Positions 15,289-23,090 of a DNA stretch of 30,037 bases are shown here, in pieces (positions within the stretch are counted from its first letter, which is position 1; the number at the start of each line of letters is the position of its first letter). The DNA lies in assembly GCA_902493345.1 (NCBI GenBank), contig CABUPM010000014.1, forward strand, positions 1 through 30,037. The letters are read 5' to 3'. The stretch comes from an uncultured Eubacteriales bacterium (GTDB lineage Bacteria; Bacillota; Clostridia; Lachnospirales; Bianqueaceae). The position numbers were made by a program, and so were the translations under genes. The notes under the pieces are model-generated. The model did no database searches, was not told where the DNA came from, and worked only from the letters and a program-made list of their open reading frames with translations.

Positions 15289-15333
15289 TATAATTTGTCA
15301 AAAATATTATATAATACTATTGACAAATTATAA
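15289..15333. promoter_or_regulatory. Long inverted repeat overlapping the clpB promoter (candidate operator)
   Basis: TTATAATTTGTCAA (15289-15302) and its exact complement TTGACAAATTATAA (15320-15333) are separated by 17 bases. Inside is a second perfect palindrome TATTATATAATA (15305-15316), offset from the centre of the outer repeat by half a base. The right arm contains the -35 box of clpB. It is not CIRCE and lacks the direct heptads of a CtsR box. A repressor of clpB is the simplest explanation. Confidence 0.65.
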
Positions 15334-15348
15334 TTGTGGTGATATAAT
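15320..15348 (+). promoter_or_regulatory. Promoter of clpB (consensus with extended -10)
   Basis: A perfect TTGACA (15320-15325) and perfect TATAAT (15343-15348) are 17 bases apart, with TGA just before the -10 box (15340-15342). Such a promoter should be very strong unless repressed, fitting the overlapping inverted repeat. Confidence 0.92.
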
Positions 15349-15404
15349 GTTTCTAGCATCTGAAAGGATGCGCTGATTTGAATATAATATAAGGAGGGCT
15401 TATT

Positions 15405-17999
15405 ATGAATCAGAATTTTACGCAGAAATCCATGGAGGCGATTCGCACTGCACAGGAGACGGCGACGGATCACGGTCATGTCCAGATTGAGCCTATCCAT
15501 ATCCTATATGCACTGCTGACGCAGGACAGCAGTTTGATTGCAGCATTGCTTGGCCGGATGGGAGTGGACACATCCAGCATGGAGAAGGCATGCGAAGCGG
15601 CGATGTCCAAGATCAGTTCCGTATCGGGACCGGGCCGGGAGGCGGATAAAGTATATGTCTCGCAGGCAACCGACCGTCTGATGAATGACAGTGCCAAACA
15701 GGCAAAATCCATGAATGATGAGTATATTTCCGTGGAGCACCTGTTCCTGGCGCTTTTGGATTGCCGGGATTACGCTGTGCAGGATGTGTTGCGTAATTAT
15801 GCGATTACCAAGGATGCTTTTCTTAAGGTGCTGATGGATGTGCGGGGCAATACCCGAGTAACGACGGATTCACCGGAAGAGACATATGAGGCGCTGAAAA
15901 AATATGGTCAGGATCTGGTAGAGGCGGCTAAGGCCCACAAGCTGGACCCTGTAATCGGACGAGATGCAGAGATTCGTAATGTCATTCGTATCCTGTCCCG
16001 AAAGACCAAGAACAATCCGGTACTGATCGGTGAGCCTGGTGTAGGTAAGACAGCAATTGCCGAGGGCCTGGCACAGCGTATCGTGCGCGGCGATGTTCCG
16101 GATGGACTGAAGGATAAGACCGTATTTTCACTGGATATGGGAGCACTGATTGCTGGTGCTAAGTATCAGGGCGAATTTGAGGAACGTCTGAAATCGGTTC
16201 TGAATGAGGTGAAGAGTTCGGAAGGCAGGATTATTCTCTTCATTGATGAGCTGCATACGATTGTTGGCGCGGGAAAAACGCAGGGCGCGATGGATGCGGG
16301 CAACCTGCTGAAGCCTATGCTTGCGCGTGGTGAGCTGCATTGTATCGGCGCGACGACGCTCAACGAATATCGTCAGTATATTGAAAAGGACGCTGCGCTG
16401 GAGCGGCGTTTCCAGCCGGTTATGGTAGAGGAGCCGACGGTAGAGGATACGATCTCTATTCTGCGTGGGCTGAAGGAGAGGTATGAAGTCTTCCACGGTG
16501 TCAAGATTATGGATAATGCCCTGGTAGCGGCCGCGACTCTGTCCAACCGGTACATTACGGATCGTTTTCTGCCGGATAAGGCAATTGATCTGGTGGATGA
16601 GGCATGCGCGACCATTCGTACAGAGATGGATTCTATGCCGGCCGAGATTGATGAGATCTCCCGTAGGATTATGCGTCTGGAGATCGAGCAGACGGCCCTG
16701 AAGAAGGAGACCGACACTCTGTCGAAGGAGAGACTGGAGGACCTGACACACGAGCTGGATGAGCTGAGAGATCAGATGAAGGTCATGAAAGCGCACTATG
16801 AGCAGGAAAAAGATTCCATCGGCAAGGTGCAGCGTCTGCGTGAGGAGATTGAGCAGGTCAATGCGGAGATCGAGAAAGCGCAGATGTCCTATGATCTGAA
16901 TAAGGCAGCGGAGCTGAACTATGGCAAACTGCCGGCTCTGAAGAAAGAGCTTGAAGAAGCGGAAGCCGCCTCCAAGGCAGAAGGAGCGCATCATGAATAT
17001 ATGCGTGACGCCGTTACAGAGGATGAGATCGCTGAGATTGTGGCGCGCTGGACGGGAATTCCGGTGACTAAGCTGATGGAGACGGAGAGGACCAAGCTGC
17101 TGCATCTGGCAGATGTCCTGCACGAGAGGGTTATCGGACAGGACGAGGCGGTAGAGAAGGTGACGGAGACAATTCTGCGTTCCCGTGCCGGAATTCAGGA
17201 TCCGAACCGCCCGATTGGTTCGTTCATGTTCCTGGGCCCGACCGGTGTAGGTAAGACGGAACTGGCTAAGGCACTGGCAGCGACGCTGTTCGACGATGAA
17301 AAGAACCTCGTGCGGATCGATATGAGCGAATACATGGAGAAGCATTCGGTATCTCGACTGATCGGAGCGCCTCCGGGATATGTTGGTTACGATGAGGGCG
17401 GACAATTGACAGAAGCGGTACGACGCCATCCGTACAGTGTAGTGCTGTTTGATGAGGTGGAAAAGGCACATCCGGATGTCTTTAATGTATTGCTGCAGGT
17501 GCTGGATGATGGACGTATCACGGATTCTCACGGCCGGACTGTGGACTTCAAGAATACGCTCCTGATTCTGACTTCCAATCTGGGCTCTCAATATTTGCTG
17601 GATGGAATTGAGCCGAATGGCGAAATATCTAAAGAGGCCCGGGACAACGTGGAGAATCTGCTCAAGTCTTCCTTCCGTCCGGAGTTCTTGAACCGTTTGG
17701 ATGAGATTGTATTCTATAAGCCGCTGACCAAGCAGGAGATCAGCAAGATCGTAGATCTGATGATTCACAGCCTGTCTGAGCGTCTGAAGGAACAGCAGCT
17801 GGGTGTAGAACTGACAGAGGCAGCCCGGGATTATATTGTAGAGAACGGGTATGATCCGATCTATGGCGCGCGTCCGCTGCGCCGTTACATCCAGAGCAAT
17901 GTAGAAAACATGATCGCGCGCAGGATCATTGAAGGAGATGTACACGAAGGAACCGTTATGACCGTAGACGCCAATGAAAACGGTCTGTACCTAAAATAA
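15405..17999 (+). CDS. clpB: ATP-dependent chaperone ClpB (disaggregase)
   Basis: ClpB is a hexameric AAA+ machine that, with DnaK, pulls polypeptides out of aggregates. The product is 864 residues, full length. It starts at ATG 15405 after AAGGAGGG. Two Clp-N repeats occupy about residues 1-145. The first AAA+ domain has Walker A GEPGVGKTA (209-217) and Walker B ILFIDELHTI. A long coiled-coil middle domain lies at about residues 405-530 and distinguishes ClpB from ClpA. The second AAA+ domain has Walker A GPTGVGKTE (611-619) and Walker B VVLFDEVEKAH. There is no ClpP-binding tripeptide region of the ClpA/ClpC type that I can see. It has its own unusual promoter and a terminator. Confidence 0.97.
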   Translation: MNQNFTQKSMEAIRTAQETATDHGHVQIEPIHILYALLTQDSSLIAALLGRMGVDTSSMEKACEAAMSKISSVSGPGREADKVYVSQATDRLMNDSAKQAKSMNDEYISVEHLFLALLDCRDYAVQDVLRNYAITKDAFLKVLMDVRGNTRVTTDSPEETYEALKKYGQDLVEAAKAHKLDPVIGRDAEIRNVIRILSRKTKNNPVLIGEPGVGKTAIAEGLAQRIVRGDVPDGLKDKTVFSLDMGALIAGAKYQGEFEERLKSVLNEVKSSEGRIILFIDELHTIVGAGKTQGAMDAGNLLKPMLARGELHCIGATTLNEYRQYIEKDAALERRFQPVMVEEPTVEDTISILRGLKERYEVFHGVKIMDNALVAAATLSNRYITDRFLPDKAIDLVDEACATIRTEMDSMPAEIDEISRRIMRLEIEQTALKKETDTLSKERLEDLTHELDELRDQMKVMKAHYEQEKDSIGKVQRLREEIEQVNAEIEKAQMSYDLNKAAELNYGKLPALKKELEEAEAASKAEGAHHEYMRDAVTEDEIAEIVARWTGIPVTKLMETERTKLLHLADVLHERVIGQDEAVEKVTETILRSRAGIQDPNRPIGSFMFLGPTGVGKTELAKALAATLFDDEKNLVRIDMSEYMEKHSVSRLIGAPPGYVGYDEGGQLTEAVRRHPYSVVLFDEVEKAHPDVFNVLLQVLDDGRITDSHGRTVDFKNTLLILTSNLGSQYLLDGIEPNGEISKEARDNVENLLKSSFRPEFLNRLDEIVFYKPLTKQEISKIVDLMIHSLSERLKEQQLGVELTEAARDYIVENGYDPIYGARPLRRYIQSNVENMIARRIIEGDVHEGTVMTVDANENGLYLK

Positions 18000-18017
18000 T
18001 ACTGCGAAATATTCAGA

Positions 18018-18060
18018 AAGAAGGGGCTGTCAGTGCGGCAGCCCCTTCTTGTAATTTATT
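18018..18060 (+). terminator. Terminator of clpB
   Basis: A 12-bp stem (18018-18029 with 18039-18050) with a nine-base loop is followed by GTAATTTATTTT, a moderate T-rich stretch. Confidence 0.8.
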
Positions 18061-18122
18061 TTCTCTTTGTCATCGTCAACATCAAAACAAATAAAATAAA
18101 TCCCAAAAAGATGAAAAAAAAC

Positions 18123-18151
18123 TTGCATTTCGGGAAGAGGTGTATTATAAT
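18123..18151 (+). promoter_or_regulatory. Promoter of the alpha operon (rpsM)
   Basis: TTGCAT (18123-18128) and a perfect TATAAT (18146-18151) are 17 bases apart. The inferred start near 18158 gives a leader of about 130 bases. Confidence 0.88.
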
Positions 18152-18157
18152 AGAACT

Positions 18158-18287
18158 TAGCCTGTTTTCTTATGGGTGGAGTCTGCCTTGAAAACAGTGT
18201 GAGCCTTTGGGCGTAAAGCCGGGAAGGCGAATTGTAAACTTCTCGTAATGGAGAAGGATGAAAATTTATAGGAGGTGCTTGAAGAAA
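18158..18287 (+). promoter_or_regulatory. Structured 5' leader of rpsM, candidate ribosomal-protein leader RNA
   Basis: Three hairpins follow one another: CTGTTTTC/GAAAACAG (18162-18169 with 18190-18197), GCCTT/AAGGC (18203-18207 with 18224-18228) with inner GGC/GCC, and CTTCTC/GAGAAG (18239-18244 with 18251-18256) just before the ribosome binding site. The layout suggests autogenous control, but I do not match it to a named leader family. Confidence 0.45.
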
Positions 18288-18656
18288 ATGGCACGTATTG
18301 CTGGTGTTGATTTACCCAGAGAGAAGCGCGTTGAGATCGGCCTGACCTACATCTATGGCATTGGCCGTACCAGTTCCAAGCGTATTCTCGCAGAAGCAGG
18401 TATTGATCCGGATACCCGCGTTCGTGATCTGACCGATGAGCAGGAAGCCAAGCTGAGAGAGATCATTGATCGTTCTCAGATCGTAGAAGGTGATCTGCGC
18501 AGAGAGATCGCGATGAACATCAAGAGACTGACGGAGATTGGTTGCTATCGTGGAGTTCGTCATAGGAGAGGTCTGCCTGTCCGTGGCCAGAACACCAAGA
18601 ATAACGCTCGTACCCGCAAAGGCCCGAAGAGAACTGTGGCCAATAAGAAGAAGTAA
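18288..18656 (+). CDS. rpsM: Small ribosomal subunit protein S13
   Basis: S13 sits in the 30S head and contacts the 50S subunit and P-site tRNA. The 122-residue protein starts at ATG 18288, ten bases after AGGAGGTG, and begins MARIAGVDLPREKRVEIGLTYI-type sequence. The helix-two-turn-helix region GIGRTSSKRILAEAG and the basic RGQNTKNNARTRKGPK tail are intact. It is the first gene of the alpha operon here. In most Bacillota it follows infA-rpmJ of the spc operon; here it follows clpB and has its own promoter and leader. Confidence 0.98.
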   Translation: MARIAGVDLPREKRVEIGLTYIYGIGRTSSKRILAEAGIDPDTRVRDLTDEQEAKLREIIDRSQIVEGDLRREIAMNIKRLTEIGCYRGVRHRRGLPVRGQNTKNNARTRKGPKRTVANKKK

Positions 18657-18671
18657 TCAGGAGGTTAGGAA

Positions 18672-19079
18672 ATGGCAAAGAAAGCTGCAGCAGCTGCTGC
18701 TAAGAAAGTAGTGCGCCGTCGTAACCGCAAGAATGTTGAAAAGGGTCAGGCGCATATTCAGTCCACATTTAATAATACAATTGTTACCCTTACCGATACC
18801 GCAGGTAATGCTCTTTCTTGGGCAAGCGCAGGTGGTTTGGGATTCAGAGGCTCCCGTAAGAATACGCCGTTTGCCGCTCAGATGGCAGCGGAAACCGCGG
18901 CTAAGGCTGCAATGGAGCATGGTCTGAAGACGGTTGAAGTATTTGTAAAGGGTCCCGGTGCGGGCCGTGAGTCTGCCATCCGTGCGTTGCAGGTAGCAGG
19001 TCTTGAGGTTACGATGATCACGGATGTTACGCCGGTTCCTCATAACGGATGCCGTCCGCCGAAGCGCAGAAGAGTCTAA
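18672..19079 (+). CDS. rpsK: Small ribosomal subunit protein S11
   Basis: S11 lies in the 30S platform close to the mRNA exit and the E site. The product is 135 residues, with an Ala/Lys-rich N-terminus (MAKKAAAAAAKKVVRRRNR) and the conserved AHIQSTFNNTIVTLTD, KNTPFAAQMAAE and GPGAGRESAIRAL blocks, ending in NGCRPPKRRRV. ATG 18672 follows AGGAGG (18659-18664) by seven bases. It is 15 bases after rpsM and 18 bases before rpsD. Confidence 0.98.
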   Translation: MAKKAAAAAAKKVVRRRNRKNVEKGQAHIQSTFNNTIVTLTDTAGNALSWASAGGLGFRGSRKNTPFAAQMAAETAAKAAMEHGLKTVEVFVKGPGAGRESAIRALQVAGLEVTMITDVTPVPHNGCRPPKRRRV

Positions 19080-19097
19080 TTAGGAGGTATTAGGAAG

Positions 19098-19691
19098 ATG
19101 GCAGTGAATAAAGATCCGATTCTGAAAAGATGTAGATCTCTTGGCCTGGAGCCGATGTATCTGGGTATCAACAAGAAGTCTAAGAGAGAATTAAAGAGAG
19201 CTAACCGGAAAGTCAGCGAGTATGGACTGCAGCTGCGCGAGAAGCAGAAGGCAAAGTTCATCTACGGCGTTCTGGAGAAGCCGTTTAGAAATTACTATGA
19301 GAAGGCCGTTAAGATGTCCGGTATGACCGGTCTGAACCTGATGGTTATGCTGGAGACCCGCCTGGATAACGTAATGTTCCGCCTGGGATTTGCCAGAACC
19401 CGTGCAGAGGCTAGACAGATCGTCGATCATAAGTTTGTACTGGTAAACGGTAAGCAGGTTAATATTCCTTCCTATCAGGTCAAGGCTGGAGATACAGTTG
19501 AGATCAAGGAGAAGTGCAAGACATATCAGCGTATGAAGGACATTCTGGATGCGACCGCTGGCCGTGTTGTTCCGGAGTGGCTGGATTGCGACAACGAAGC
19601 GCTGAAGGCGACTATCAAGACGCTGCCGACCCGCGAGCAGATCGATGTTCCGGTTGACGAGATGCTGATTGTCGAGTTGTATTCCAAATAA
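19098..19691 (+). CDS. rpsD: Small ribosomal subunit protein S4
   Basis: S4 is a primary 16S rRNA-binding assembly protein and, in many bacteria, an autoregulator of the alpha operon. The product is 197 residues. The N-terminal domain has only Cys12 and lacks the four-Cys zinc site of Bacillus-type S4, so it is a zinc-independent paralogue type. The S4 RNA-binding domain is at about residues 89-150 (LETRLDNVMFRLGFARTR, then VLVNGKQVNIPSYQVKAGD). It sits between rpsK and rpoA, as common in Clostridia. Confidence 0.97.
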   Translation: MAVNKDPILKRCRSLGLEPMYLGINKKSKRELKRANRKVSEYGLQLREKQKAKFIYGVLEKPFRNYYEKAVKMSGMTGLNLMVMLETRLDNVMFRLGFARTRAEARQIVDHKFVLVNGKQVNIPSYQVKAGDTVEIKEKCKTYQRMKDILDATAGRVVPEWLDCDNEALKATIKTLPTREQIDVPVDEMLIVELYSK

Positions 19692-19721
19692 TTAACGTAA
19701 AGATAGTAAAGGAGGGCCCCT

Positions 19722-20663
19722 GTGTTAGAATTTGAAAAACCACGTATTGAAGTGTCAAAGGTTAGCGAGGATGGCACCTACGGCTGCTTTGTCGTAGAAC
19801 CGTTGGAAAGAGGCTATGGAATCACTTTAGGGAACTCTTTGCGCAGAATCATGCTTTCTTCTTTACCCGGAGCTGCTGTTTCCAGCATCAAGATCGACGG
19901 AGTGCTTCATGAGTTCTCCACGATCCCCGGCGTTAAGGAGGATGTTGCCGAGATTATCTTGAATCTGAAGAATCTGGCGCTTAAGGCTAACGAGGATCTT
20001 ACCGAGCCGATTACCGCGTATATTGATTATCGCGGCGAGGGCGTTGTACATGCTTCAGACATCAAGCTGGACAAGAGCATCATCGAGATTGTCAATCCGG
20101 ATCTTGTGATCGCCACGATTTGCGGCGGTCAGGAGAATCATCTGACCATGGAGATGAAAATCACAGCAGGCCGTGGTTATGTAGGATCCGACAAGAACAA
20201 GAAGGATGATCAGGCTGTCGGCGTTATACCGATCGATTCATTGTATACCCCTGTACGTCGTGTTAACTTCACAGTTGAGAATACGCGTGTAGGACAGATC
20301 ACGGATTATGATAAGCTGACCCTGGAGGTTTGGACGAAGGGGACAATCAATCCGCAGGAAGCGGTAAGTCTGGCGGCTAAGGTAATGAACGATCATTTGG
20401 CGTTGTTCATCAACCTGTCCGACAATGCCCGCAACACCGAGATTATGGTAGAAAAGGAAGAGGACCAGAAGGAGAAGGTTCTGGAGATGACCATCGAAGA
20501 GCTGGATCTGTCGGTTCGTTCCTACAATTGCCTGAAGCGTGCGGGCATCAACACCGTTGAAGATCTGACCAACAAGTCAGAGGATGAGATGATGAAAGTG
20601 CGGAATCTGGGACGCAAGTCTTTGGAAGAGCTGCATTTGAAGCTGAAGCCCAGCGAGGAATAA
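19722..20663 (+). CDS. rpoA: DNA-directed RNA polymerase subunit alpha
   Basis: The alpha subunit scaffolds RNA polymerase assembly and contacts activators and UP elements. The product is 313 residues. The start is GTG 19722 after AAAGGAGGG (19708-19716); translation begins MLEFEKPRIEV. The N-terminal dimerisation domain (GYGITLGNSLRRIMLSSLPG near residue 34) and the C-terminal helix-hairpin-helix domain (LDLSVRSYNCLKRAGINTVEDL and RNLGRKSLEE) are intact. It lies between rpsD and rplQ; the 72-base gap to rplQ holds only a small CCGGA/TCCGG hairpin. Confidence 0.98.
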   Translation: MLEFEKPRIEVSKVSEDGTYGCFVVEPLERGYGITLGNSLRRIMLSSLPGAAVSSIKIDGVLHEFSTIPGVKEDVAEIILNLKNLALKANEDLTEPITAYIDYRGEGVVHASDIKLDKSIIEIVNPDLVIATICGGQENHLTMEMKITAGRGYVGSDKNKKDDQAVGVIPIDSLYTPVRRVNFTVENTRVGQITDYDKLTLEVWTKGTINPQEAVSLAAKVMNDHLALFINLSDNARNTEIMVEKEEDQKEKVLEMTIEELDLSVRSYNCLKRAGINTVEDLTNKSEDEMMKVRNLGRKSLEELHLKLKPSEE

Positions 20664-20735
20664 ATTCTCATCGGCCCGGAGCATCCGGACAGAGGGAAAA
20701 GCTTAGATTAATTTAGAATTTTCAGGAGGTTTATT

Positions 20736-21272
20736 ATGGCTGGATACAGGAAGCTCGGAAGAACTTCTGCTCAGCGTAAGGCAATGCTGAGAAGTCTGAC
20801 AACGGATCTGTTGTATCATGGCCGGATCACCACCACCGTTACGCGTGCAAAGGAAGTTCGCCGTCAGGCTGAAAAGCTGATCACGCTGGCGGTTCGTGAG
20901 AAGGACAATTATGAGACCGTTACAGTAACGCAGAAGGTTCCGAAGAAGACCGCGGATGGCAAGCGCGTTAAGGAAGTAGTGGACGGCAAGAAGGTTACAG
21001 TATACGAAGAAGTATCAAAGACAATCAAGAAGGATAAGCCTTCCAGACTGCATGCTCGTCGTCAGATGATGCAGGTGTTCTACGATGTAGTCGAGACACC
21101 GGCAGACGGCGTTAAGAAGCGCAGCCTGACCAAGAAGGTCGATTTGGTTGCTAAGATGTTCGATGAGATTGGTCCGAAGTATGACAAGCGTAATGGCGGT
21201 TATACCCGTATCGTAAAGGTTGGCCCGAGAAAGGGCGACGCCGCTGAAATGGCGATCATCGAATTGGTGTAA
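20736..21272 (+). CDS. rplQ: Large ribosomal subunit protein L17, with lineage-specific insertion
   Basis: L17 is a 50S protein near the peptide tunnel exit. At 178 residues it is about 60 longer than the usual bacterial protein. The core is standard: MAGYRKLGRTSAQRKAMLRSL at the start, LHARRQMMQV in the middle and NGGYTRIVKVGPRKGDAA at the end. The extra sequence is about residues 57-103, rich in Lys, Thr and Val (for example TVTVTQKVPKKTADGKRVKE), with a smaller insert at about 119-134. From memory, such an insertion is typical of Lachnospiraceae-type Clostridia. It is the last gene of the alpha operon and is followed by a hairpin. Confidence 0.96.
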   Translation: MAGYRKLGRTSAQRKAMLRSLTTDLLYHGRITTTVTRAKEVRRQAEKLITLAVREKDNYETVTVTQKVPKKTADGKRVKEVVDGKKVTVYEEVSKTIKKDKPSRLHARRQMMQVFYDVVETPADGVKKRSLTKKVDLVAKMFDEIGPKYDKRNGGYTRIVKVGPRKGDAAEMAIIELV

Positions 21273-21282
21273 GAGATCCGTG

Positions 21283-21316
21283 AAGGGGTTCGCCGCGAAG
21301 GTCGAACCCCTTTATT
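21283..21316 (+). terminator. Terminator or attenuator after rplQ
   Basis: AAGGGGTTCG (21283-21292) pairs perfectly with CGAACCCCTT (21303-21312) around a ten-base loop. The T tract after it is short (TTTATT), so part of the transcription may run on into the ecf genes. Confidence 0.75.
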
Positions 21317-21372
21317 GTATCTGCATGAGACCGGCGGACGTATATGCGCCGCCAGGGGAAAGGAAGCCGCGT

Positions 21373-22227
21373 ATGGAATGGATGGTAGAAGCGAAAGGGG
21401 TCTCCTTTGAATATCCGGTATATGATGAAAATGGCAATGAGACCGGGTCTGTGCGGGCCATTGACCATGTGGACATCGAGGTAAAAAAAGGAGAATTTGT
21501 AGCGGTGTTGGGCCACAATGGCTCAGGAAAATCCACATTTGCAAGACATATCAATGCTTTGTTCCTGCCGACAGAGGGGACGATCAAGGTGGACGGCATG
21601 GATACCAAGGATGAGGAGAAAGTATGGGACATCCGCAAGGATGCCGGTATGGTATTTCAGAATCCGGACAACCAGATCATAGCTTCGGTTGTAGAAGAGG
21701 ATGTGGCCTTTGGACCGGAGAATCTTGGATTTGCTCCGGAGCATATCCGGACCAATGTGGATATGGGGCTGAAAAGCGTTCATATGGAGCGGTACAAGGA
21801 CGCGTCTCCGAATAAATTGTCAGGGGGACAGAAACAAAGAGTAGCAGTAGCAGGAATTTTAGCGATGGAGCCGGAGTGTATTATTCTGGATGAGCCGACG
21901 GCGATGTTGGATCCGTCCGGACGGCGCGAAGTTATGGAAACCATCGAATATTTAAATCACGAAAAAAAGATTACTATTATATATATTACGCACCACATGG
22001 AGGAAGCGGCGAGAGCAGACCGCATTGTGGTGATGGATCATGGGCATGTCGTCATGAATGGCAAGCCCAGAGAGATTTTTTCTCAGGTGGACGCCATGAA
22101 GGCGTTGAGATTGGATGTGCCGCAGGCGACGGAGCTTGCATGGAGACTGCGTAAGAGGGGTATTCATGTACCGCAGGATATCATGACCATGGAGGAGATG
22201 ACGGAAGCCTTATGTCAATTGAAGTAA
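21373..22227 (+). CDS. ecfA1: Energy-coupling factor transporter ATP-binding protein EcfA1
   Basis: EcfA1 is one of two ATPases of a group II ECF module, which powers uptake of vitamins and metals through exchangeable S components encoded elsewhere. The 284-residue product starts at ATG 21373, after AAAGGAAG. Walker A is GHNGSGKST (residues 47-55), the Q-loop region is FQNPDNQI, the signature is LSGGQKQR near residue 149, Walker B is IILDEPTAMLDPSG, and the switch His is in ITHHMEEA. FQNPDNQIIASVVEEDVAFGPENL is characteristic of EcfA. It overlaps ecfA2 by 16 bases. An upstream extension of the frame into rplQ is rejected. Confidence 0.95.
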   Translation: MEWMVEAKGVSFEYPVYDENGNETGSVRAIDHVDIEVKKGEFVAVLGHNGSGKSTFARHINALFLPTEGTIKVDGMDTKDEEKVWDIRKDAGMVFQNPDNQIIASVVEEDVAFGPENLGFAPEHIRTNVDMGLKSVHMERYKDASPNKLSGGQKQRVAVAGILAMEPECIILDEPTAMLDPSGRREVMETIEYLNHEKKITIIYITHHMEEAARADRIVVMDHGHVVMNGKPREIFSQVDAMKALRLDVPQATELAWRLRKRGIHVPQDIMTMEEMTEALCQLK

Positions 22228-23090
22228 AAGATGTAAGCTACTTATACGAAGCAGGAACTCCCTTTGAGATGGCCGCCTTGAATCATGTGAGCCTGACGGT
22301 AGGCAAGGGAGAATTTATCGGATTGATCGGCCATACCGGCTCCGGAAAGTCTACGCTGATTCAGCATCTGAATGCTCTTTTGGAGCCCGCGAGCGGACAG
22401 GTATTGTATGATGGTCAGGATATATTTGCCGAAGAAGCCAAAAGCCGGCGTAAGGAGATACGGCAGAAGGTCGGATTGGTATTTCAGTATCCGGAACACC
22501 AGCTCTTTGAGATGACCGTCTGGAAAGACGTAGCTTTTGGTCCCACCAATATGAAACTAAGCGAAGAAGAGATCAAGGAACGGGTCGCGTGGGCGCTGGA
22601 TCTTGTAGGCCTGGGACCGGAGTATTATGAGACGTCTCCCTTTGATTTATCCGGAGGGCAGAAGCGCCGTGTGGCAGTAGCCGGAGTATTGGCGATGCGC
22701 CCGGAATATCTGATTCTGGATGAACCGGCGGCAGGACTGGACCCCAGAGGCCGGGACGAGCTGTTTGACCGAATCGCGGCGCTGCGGGACAAGACCAGGA
22801 TGACCGTGATTCTCGTCAGCCATAGCATGGAAGATGTGGCACGGTATGTGGACCGGATTCTGGTGATGGATCATGGAAAACTGATGTATGACGATGTGCC
22901 CGGAGAGGTCTTTCAGCACAAGGAAGAGCTGGAAGCGATGGGACTTGCGGTGCCCAAAATCTCTGAGCTGGGAGTACTGCTGCGTCGGCGCGGATATGAG
23001 ATCCCCAAGGATGTGATCCGAATGGATCAAATGGAGGAAGTGCTGGTGGGTATTTTCGGAAAGGGGGCGAACCGATGCTCCGGGACATAA
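22212..23090 (+). CDS. ecfA2: Energy-coupling factor transporter ATP-binding protein EcfA2
   Basis: EcfA2 is the second ATPase of the ECF module and forms a heterodimer with EcfA1. The product is 292 residues. Walker A is GHTGSGKST (residues 40-48), followed by QHLNALLEPASG. The FQYPEHQLFEMTVWKDVAFGP block is the EcfA2 hallmark (Tyr and Glu-His in place of EcfA1 Asn and Asp-Asn). The signature is LSGGQKRR, Walker B is LILDEPAAGLDPRG and the switch His is in VSHSMEDV. ATG 22212 lies inside the end of ecfA1 and the stop overlaps ecfT by 16 bases, so translation is coupled. Confidence 0.95.
   Translation: MSIEVKDVSYLYEAGTPFEMAALNHVSLTVGKGEFIGLIGHTGSGKSTLIQHLNALLEPASGQVLYDGQDIFAEEAKSRRKEIRQKVGLVFQYPEHQLFEMTVWKDVAFGPTNMKLSEEEIKERVAWALDLVGLGPEYYETSPFDLSGGQKRRVAVAGVLAMRPEYLILDEPAAGLDPRGRDELFDRIAALRDKTRMTVILVSHSMEDVARYVDRILVMDHGKLMYDDVPGEVFQHKEELEAMGLAVPKISELGVLLRRRGYEIPKDVIRMDQMEEVLVGIFGKGANRCSGT

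Noticed and set aside
15289..15333. CtsR box at clpB
   Set aside because: CtsR sites are direct heptad repeats of GGTCAAA type; here the TGTCAA elements are inverted and widely spaced.
15289..15333. CIRCE at clpB
   Set aside because: The arms do not match TTAGCACTC/GAGTGCTAA and the spacer is 17 rather than 9.
16128..17945. 605-codon open frame antisense to clpB
   Set aside because: A shadow of clpB; no recognisable domains and no ribosome binding site.
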